DNA of 64,000 nucleotides from Candidatus Methanimicrococcus labiotermitis (GTDB lineage Archaea; Halobacteriota; Methanosarcinia; Methanosarcinales; Methanosarcinaceae): NCBI GenBank assembly GCA_009784005.1, contig WRCE01000006.1, positions 1 to 64,000 of the forward strand, read 5' to 3'. Shown piece by piece: positions 58,758 to 64,000 of this stretch (position 1 is its first letter; each line of letters starts with the position of its first letter). The notes under the pieces were generated by a model. It saw only the letters and a program-made list of their open reading frames with translations, ran no database searches and was not told where the DNA came from. The position numbers and the translations under genes were made by a program.

Positions 58758-60296
58758 ATGCCTGACGTTTTAATCAAAAATACGCGCGTTCTTTCCGAAG
58801 GGCGCTTGGTTCCTTCTGAAATTTTAATTGAGAACGGAAAAATCACCGGAATTTCCAAGGAGTTTCGCATTTCCGGCTACGATGAAATCATTGACGCGCA
58901 AAACGCTGTCGCCATTCCCGCCGCCATCGACGGCCACGTCCATTTCCGTGAGCCGGGCTTGACGCATAAAGAAAATTGGTACACGGGCTCCTGCTCCGCT
59001 GCCGCCGGCGGCGTGACAACCGTTTTGGAACACCCAAACACCATTCCTCCTGTCGCCGATAAAACCGGCTTTTCCCTGAAACTGAAACGCGCCCGAAAAA
59101 AATCGGTCATCGATTTCGGGATCAACGGCGGCGTCACTGACAATTCCGATAAACTGTCCGAACTTTGGCGCCTCGGCGTCAGCGTTTTCGGCGAAATATT
59201 CATGGCGGAATCAACGGGCGGTCTAAACATCAGTAAAAAAACGCTCGGCGACGCGCTGTCTCAAATCGGGCGCTTAGACGCATTAGCATGCATACACGCC
59301 GAAGATGACGCGCTTCGTCTCTTAAACGAAGACCTACTCAAAAACGACACATCCCCCGACCTCCATTCCAGAATCAGGCCAAACGAATGCGAAGAGATCG
59401 CCGTTTCGGATTGCCTTCGAATCAACCGCGAGGCCGCCGTTCCCGCGAAATTGCATTTTTGCCATATCAGCACACCTGAAGCCGTTCATCGAATCACGGC
59501 GGCGCGCCAAACCTCATCTTCGCCTGCCGGCGCTGCCGGTGCTGCCCACGCTGCCGGTGCTGCCCACGCTGCCAGTGCTGCCCACGCCGCAAGTGCTACC
59601 GCTGCGACCCACGCCGCAGGTGCTGCCGCCTCTGCCGCCGCCGCCACCGGCGGTCACATCACATGCGAAGTGACGCCGCATCATCTGTTTTTATCAACAA
59701 AAGATTACAGCCGTTTAGGGACGCTCGGTAAAATGAATCCGCCGCTTCGTTCCCCCGAAGACGCGACTTTCATGATTTCGGCTCTGAATTCCGGCGCCGT
59801 CAACGCAGTCGCGTCTGACCACGCGCCGCATATGATGCACGAGAAAGAGGCGCCGATGCGTCTTGCGCCTTCCGGCGTCCCCGGCGTTGAAACGCTGATG
59901 CCCTTGATGTTGGCGGCCGTTCGCAAAAACCTGTTCACGCTTGAGCGCGTGATTCAAGTCACGAGTCAAAACCCTGCCCGCATTTTCGGTTTGGAGCGGC
60001 ACGGCAAAGGATACATGCAAAACGGATATGACGCCGACCTCCTGTTTTTTGACCCGAAAAATGTCGTGCCGATTAAATCTAAAAATCTGCATACCGCATG
60101 CGACTGGACGCCATACGAAGGAATGGATGGTATTTTCCCGACAATGACGCTGTCGCGCGGTGAGGTCGTTTGGGACGGGGCGCAGATTATCGCAAAAAAA
60201 GGGCGCGGGAAATTTTTACCGGGACCGGGTTTGAAGTTTGATGAGGATGGGAGAGCGGTGACGGAATATGATGAGGATGATGATGACGAAGAGTAA
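58758..60296 (+). CDS. pyrC: Dihydroorotase
   Basis: Closes N-carbamoyl-aspartate to dihydroorotate in pyrimidine synthesis. The 512-residue protein has IDGHVHFREPGLTHKENW (HxH metal site), VTTVLEHPNT, LHFCHISTPEA, CEVTPHHLFL and AVASDHAPH. The bridging-lysine region reads VFGEIFMAESTGG, without an obvious lysine, so this may be a dihydroorotase of the non-carboxylated type. An Ala/Gly/His insert (about residues 257-292, GAAHAAGAAHAASA) from a gctgcccacgctgcc repeat sits between the metal-binding blocks. Relatives are about 430 residues long. The acidic end (EYDEDDDDEE) is also repeat-coded. Confidence 0.93.
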   Translation: MPDVLIKNTRVLSEGRLVPSEILIENGKITGISKEFRISGYDEIIDAQNAVAIPAAIDGHVHFREPGLTHKENWYTGSCSAAAGGVTTVLEHPNTIPPVADKTGFSLKLKRARKKSVIDFGINGGVTDNSDKLSELWRLGVSVFGEIFMAESTGGLNISKKTLGDALSQIGRLDALACIHAEDDALRLLNEDLLKNDTSPDLHSRIRPNECEEIAVSDCLRINREAAVPAKLHFCHISTPEAVHRITAARQTSSSPAGAAGAAHAAGAAHAASAAHAASATAATHAAGAAASAAAATGGHITCEVTPHHLFLSTKDYSRLGTLGKMNPPLRSPEDATFMISALNSGAVNAVASDHAPHMMHEKEAPMRLAPSGVPGVETLMPLMLAAVRKNLFTLERVIQVTSQNPARIFGLERHGKGYMQNGYDADLLFFDPKNVVPIKSKNLHTACDWTPYEGMDGIFPTMTLSRGEVVWDGAQIIAKKGRGKFLPGPGLKFDEDGRAVTEYDEDDDDEE

Positions 60297-60540
60297 ATGA
60301 TGAAGAGTAAACGGTGAAGAGTAAACGGTGAAGAGTAAATAACGAAGAGTAAATAATGAAGAGTAAATGATGACGAGTAAACGGATTTATCTCTTCCCTT
60401 CCTCCTTTTTTCTTTCACTCCTTTTTTCTTTCACTCCTTTTTTCTTTCACTCCTTTTTTCTTTCACTCCTTTTTTCTTTCACTCCTTTTTTCTTTCACTC
60501 CTTTTTTTCCTTCACTCCTTTTTTTCCTCACTCTCTCTTC
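60290..60540. repeat. Two arrays between pyrC and the ATPase gene
   Basis: gaagagtaaacggt-type units (60296-60375) followed by eight copies of a 16-bp ctcctttttt ctttca unit (60400-60530). The second array runs into the 3' end of the convergent ATPase gene, where it encodes a Lys/Glu/Arg-rich tail. Confidence 0.9.
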
Positions 60541-61906
60541 CCTCACTCCTTTGACGCGGCTCATTCCCGTTTCCGCCGATATTATCCCACCCATACCTTT
60601 CCAAAGAATGAATAAACGAAGCGGTGAACAGGGGATAATGTTCGATTCCGTTGCTGTCAATGTAGATATTTGTATTTTCAAAGCATATTCCTCTCTTTAC
60701 GCCGTACATCGGGGACATGACGCTGTGCATTGCTTTAGCCATCTTGTTGTTTCCTGACTTAACTTCAATCACGGCAGTATCCCGATCCATCGGTATGATG
60801 AAATCCGTTTCCAGTCTTTTTGTCGCGAAATAGAAGGGCATGATGCCGTTTTTCACCAATGCCTCACAAACAGCGTTTTCGGCCACGCCGCCTTTGTTGG
60901 CATATGTGTCCGCATTCAGTATCGACCATGCGACTTGGGGCGCCATCATGCTCATCAGCAGCCCCGTGTCATGAAAGAACAGCTTAAAGGATGAGGATTC
61001 GGCATTCCATTCAAAGGGAATATGAGGATTTTGAAGATTGAAGCACTGATTCACATGGTATGAGTCTGTCAGCCACCTCACGGCCGCCCCATAAATTCTG
61101 CTGTTGGCATTGGTCGTCTTGTCAATCTCGGCATACATAAACTTCTTATTATCTTTTGCAAGCTGATTCGGAACAGACCGAAAACAATTGGCTGCCCGTG
61201 ACTTATCTCCCCTCTCGGCATATTTCCCGATATCTTCCAAATACATCCGATTGATCACTTCCTGCTTCTTTCTGGCTTTGTAAAAGCTGCGGTCTTCAAC
61301 GAACCCTTTCACGACTTCGGGCATACCGCCGGCAACCATGTATTCGCGAAACCTTTCATTGAATATTTCCAGGATGAACTCATCTATCTGCTCTGTCTCC
61401 CTGATGCACTTTTTCACATACTCAATGTGTTTCTCATCAAGGCCTGCCGCCCAAAGATATTCTTCAAAGTCCATGGAATACAACGTTACAATGTCGACAT
61501 ACCCCACCGGATAAGATGTCTCCTTCCTGTATTTCGTCCCTAAGTTTGAGCCGGAAGCAATAACATGGTATCTCCCGTCATTCGTGAAGGGTTTCAGAGA
61601 AGTGAAAGCGCGCGGGCAAAATTGAACTTCGTCAAAGAATATCAGCGTTTCTTCCGGTCTTATCTTCACTTTCGGGTACATCATCCTCAGTTTCTCAACG
61701 AGGGCATCAGTGGATATATCTCCTTCAAACAGTTCTCCCGCTTCAGGATTTGTTTCGAAGTTGATGTTAAGAAAATGATCGTAATTCTTTGAGAATTTCA
61801 TAACGGAATAAGTCTTTCCGACTTGTCTGGCGCCGAAAATCAGCATACTTTTCCGGTTATCAGACTCTTTCCATTTTATCAATTCTTCGTCTATCTTGCG
61901 CCTCAT
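60512..61906 (-). CDS. DUF4143-type ATPase (AAA_14 + DUF4143)
   Basis: A 464-residue protein. Walker A MLIFGARQVGKTYSV (21-35) and Walker B LIFFDEVQF (88-96) belong to the archaeal AAA_14 family, followed by IASGSNLG (sensor). The C-terminal DUF4143 region includes FFHDTGLLMSMMAPQ and FIIPMDRDTAVIEVKSG, the last being the nuclease-like E-x-K core. Function unknown, often on mobile or variable loci. The final ~15 residues (SEGRESEEKKE) come from the tandem array. Confidence 0.85.
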   Translation of the reverse strand: MRRKIDEELIKWKESDNRKSMLIFGARQVGKTYSVMKFSKNYDHFLNINFETNPEAGELFEGDISTDALVEKLRMMYPKVKIRPEETLIFFDEVQFCPRAFTSLKPFTNDGRYHVIASGSNLGTKYRKETSYPVGYVDIVTLYSMDFEEYLWAAGLDEKHIEYVKKCIRETEQIDEFILEIFNERFREYMVAGGMPEVVKGFVEDRSFYKARKKQEVINRMYLEDIGKYAERGDKSRAANCFRSVPNQLAKDNKKFMYAEIDKTTNANSRIYGAAVRWLTDSYHVNQCFNLQNPHIPFEWNAESSSFKLFFHDTGLLMSMMAPQVAWSILNADTYANKGGVAENAVCEALVKNGIMPFYFATKRLETDFIIPMDRDTAVIEVKSGNNKMAKAMHSVMSPMYGVKRGICFENTNIYIDSNGIEHYPLFTASFIHSLERYGWDNIGGNGNEPRQRSEGRESEEKKE

Positions 61907-62002
61907 ACGAACTCTCCGTGATGCAGCATTGTTATGTCTTTAAAGGTATTAATATTTTCGTTAAAATTCGGGGGTAAAAATTAATATTTTAAATTCGAGT
62001 TT

Positions 62003-62292
62003 GTAAGAGTTAAAATTAATATTTTTGATAGGAATTTGAGGGTCAAAATTAATATTTTTGATAGGAATTTGGGGGTTAAAATTAATATTTTTGATAGGAA
62101 TTTTGGGGTCAGAATTAATATTTTTGATAGGAATTCAGGGGTTAAAATTAATATTTTTGATAGGAATTCAGGGGTTAAAATTAATATTTTTGATAGGAAT
62201 TCAGGGGTTAAAATTAATATTTTTGATAGGAATTCAGGGGTCAGAATTAATATTTTTGATAGGAATTCAGGGGTCAGAATTAATCTTCCTAT
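62003..62292. repeat. 33-bp tandem array (aattaatatttttgatagga + attcaggggttaa)
   Basis: Eight full copies at exact 33-bp spacing (gatagg at 62027, 62060, 62093, 62126, 62159, 62192, 62225, 62258). Because 33 is divisible by three, frames stay open on both strands, but no start signal precedes them. Located between the divergent start of the DUF4143 gene and the end of the phosphatase gene. Confidence 0.95.
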
Positions 62293-62332
62293 CCAAATAT
62301 ATTCGCTATTTAGCCCCTGTTCTCGCCGTTTC

Positions 62333-63850
62333 TCAGTCATCGGGAGGATGGCTCGTCCCGTAAGCCGGTTGTTTGGAATTGTCGCCTAAATGAATCATAA
62401 TGGAATCCAATTCATCCACCAGAATTTCCAACCATCTTTTGGATGATTCGTCTTCGCGGCACATCAGGGACACAAAAGCGTTCAGCGTTTGCCAGTTCTG
62501 CGCTTTCAGGTCGGCTTTGTTGAGTTTTTCTATGATTCGTGTTTTGAACAGTTCTTCTTTGAAAGCGTCAAGGGCGGAGTTGCTGAAATTTTGCTTTTCG
62601 GCAATGCTGTTCAATTTTCTCAACACCGTTTCCGTAGCTTTTACTTCATGAATGGACAGAGACGGAACTAAAACTTTCGACACCGCGGGAACTTTCTCAA
62701 CATCGTGGTTAACGGCGAAAATCAGAAGCCCCGGAATACGCGTCACGGGGAAATCGTTGCCGCCGCCCGCGATAACTTCATCGCCGAAATAAATCGTGTT
62801 TGAACCGACGTGCTGCCCCAGCCGTTCCTGTCCCTGAAGATTCAGGCGGTCAATAATGAACTCCAAAGCATAAGCCTTGTCGAGTTTGTCAAAAGTGATA
62901 TCAATGCTGGTATTCCCGCCCGGGCGGGCAACATAGCGCCCAAATCCTTTCCGGTCAAGTTCATCCTGAATTTTCTTTACAAGGGAGGTACGGCAATCGT
63001 TTTTAAACAAATTATTTATTTTCTCATCATTGCCGCTGCCGGTATTCTCCATTCCGAGTTGGTAACCTCTGCCGTGTTTATAACTTAAGACGGGCTTCAA
63101 AGTGAGCTGTACCGTTCCTGTTTGCAGATTGCCGTTCATGTTGCTGTTTGTGTTGTCGGTTGTGTTGCCGTTCGTGCTGTTGTTCGTGTTGCTGTTATCC
63201 ATATAGCGTATGGGGCGCCCTTCAACAATCGGTCTGACAAGAGGTCCATCGCTTTTCTTATCTGCCGTCAACTTCGATAAATCATAAACTTCGCCAAGCT
63301 CCGCTCTTTTCTCATTAATCTCTGAAAAATAAGCATCAGCATGTTCATTCAAGATCTGTTTTATAATTATTGCATCTTCATCGGGTATACAGGTTCTTTT
63401 CAGATAACCGACGTCAATGAACTCGGGAAGAACTTGTAAAGAACCATCTTCAAAAGATTGCGTCAGGTCGTTCATGACTTCCCGAATGAAGTCCGACTGA
63501 CCGTATTGTTCGCGTTGCTCGGCAAGCCTTTTAATCTTGGGGTTTTGCTCATCTAAATGGAAATAGACGCCGCCCGCGTTGCAAAAAAAGTGAAAGTTCC
63601 CGATGAGATCCGGTCTGCCATTATGGCAGAGTTTCTCAATCAGGAATCTGAGTAACCGGTTTGTCAGCTGCTCCATGCTGTTGCCGGTGATGAACGCCAC
63701 ATAGAATCCGTTTTCTGCCAAACGGATCAATTCATGCCCGACACCGCTGTCAAAATCATATTTTTCCTGAGCTTCGGTTTGTGTCAGAACGGTTCTGTCC
63801 ACATCCGTCGCGATTAAAATTCGTTGAGTTCCCATGATAATTAAATTCAT
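62333..63850 (-). CDS. HAD-superfamily phosphatase with long C-terminal extension
   Basis: A 505-residue protein. HAD motif I LIATDVDRT (Asp16, Asp18), motif II FITGNS and motif III IYFGDEVIAGGGNDFP are clear. The layout (cap region between II and III) resembles Cof-type or sucrose-phosphate-phosphatase-like enzymes. A Thr/Asn/Gly insert (SNTNNSTNGNTTDNTNS, about residues 220-240) is repeat-coded. The last ~110 residues are a helical extension. Substrate unknown. ATG 63850 is used. ATG 63835 is equally possible as neither has a ribosome site. Confidence 0.78.
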   Translation of the reverse strand: MNLIIMGTQRILIATDVDRTVLTQTEAQEKYDFDSGVGHELIRLAENGFYVAFITGNSMEQLTNRLLRFLIEKLCHNGRPDLIGNFHFFCNAGGVYFHLDEQNPKIKRLAEQREQYGQSDFIREVMNDLTQSFEDGSLQVLPEFIDVGYLKRTCIPDEDAIIIKQILNEHADAYFSEINEKRAELGEVYDLSKLTADKKSDGPLVRPIVEGRPIRYMDNSNTNNSTNGNTTDNTNSNMNGNLQTGTVQLTLKPVLSYKHGRGYQLGMENTGSGNDEKINNLFKNDCRTSLVKKIQDELDRKGFGRYVARPGGNTSIDITFDKLDKAYALEFIIDRLNLQGQERLGQHVGSNTIYFGDEVIAGGGNDFPVTRIPGLLIFAVNHDVEKVPAVSKVLVPSLSIHEVKATETVLRKLNSIAEKQNFSNSALDAFKEELFKTRIIEKLNKADLKAQNWQTLNAFVSLMCREDESSKRWLEILVDELDSIMIHLGDNSKQPAYGTSHPPDD

Positions 63851-64000
63851 GGATGTACTATTTTATAATATCGGATTTATGTGGACAGTCTTTCCGGTTA
63901 TGAAAATCAGTGTTTTCAATACGAAGTTCGAGGCAGAAATGACACTTTGATCAAATTCATTCTTTGGTGTCATCTTCTGTATCATTCTTCTGTCTCATTC
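63851..64000. other. Right-edge intergenic sequence
   Basis: AT-rich, no gene or clear structure. The promoter of the phosphatase gene should be here (tattttataatatcgg at about 63860 is a possible TATA region). Confidence 0.4.

Noticed and set aside
61990-62292. CRISPR array
   Set aside because: Units are contiguous with no unique spacers and no cas genes in the window. The same holds for the arrays at 5345 and 49937.
61981-62389. Repeat proteins on both strands over the 33-bp array
   Set aside because: Open frames follow from a period divisible by three. No ribosome sites, and the composition is pure repeat.

Overview
The window comes from a methanogenic archaeon, most probably of the Methanosarcinaceae. 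Supporting genes are DNA topoisomerase VI B, CofD (F420 synthesis), a dihydroneopterin aldolase of the methanopterin pathway (MptD), a two-domain Methanosarcina-type S-layer protein, Pth2, TruD, a CDC48/VAT ATPase, family-B DNA polymerase and intron-containing tRNAs. TAG is almost absent as a stop codon and is read through in at least two genes, which fits a pyrrolysine-decoding methylotroph. A host-associated genus such as Methanimicrococcus would fit, but the window does not prove the genus.

Layout. 1-11.3 kb is chromosomal: top6B (partial), a PTA-like methanogenesis marker, pepD, pth2, truD, mptD, archaetidylserine synthase, a lipoprotein, then tRNA-Tyr (with intron) and tRNA-Asp. 11.29-30.75 kb is an integrated element of about 19.5 kb. 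It is inserted at the 3' end of tRNA-Asp and bounded by a 16-bp direct repeat. It carries a tyrosine integrase, a Topo VI A-like (Mini-A type) Toprim protein, a dyad/iteron-like region, small zinc-ribbon proteins, a prepilin-peptidase-like aspartic protease, many two-TM membrane proteins, a P-loop ATPase, a winged-helix regulator and three large structural-looking proteins. It has the gene content of a membrane-containing (possibly spindle-shaped) provirus. 30.8-64 kb is chromosomal again: an amino-acid decarboxylase, cofD-argS, an AI-2E-type permease, rubredoxin, a RecB-like nuclease, an LpdD-like chaperone with ubiX, cdc48, nadE, the S-layer gene, small secreted and lipoproteins, an AlbA_2 regulator, a ferredoxin, tRNA-Met (with intron), polB, pyrC, a DUF4143 ATPase and a HAD phosphatase.

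Two features stand out. First, the integrase (two TAG codons) and one late-region gene (one TAG) keep a single open frame across TAG with conserved sequence on both sides. The element therefore appears to depend on host amber (pyrrolysine) decoding to make full-length recombinase. Second, nearly every chromosomal intergenic gap holds its own short tandem array with a unit not shared with other loci. Similar low-complexity expansions sit inside conserved enzymes (PepD, ArgS, NadE, PolB, PyrC, MptD, HAD phosphatase). The provirus is largely free of such arrays, which makes it look like a recent arrival. A further set of palindromic repeats (53-bp and 72-bp families, both with GCGAAGC at the apex) is scattered around top6B and polB. 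The S-layer gene and a small secreted-protein gene share a two-box promoter with identical 65-bp spacing.
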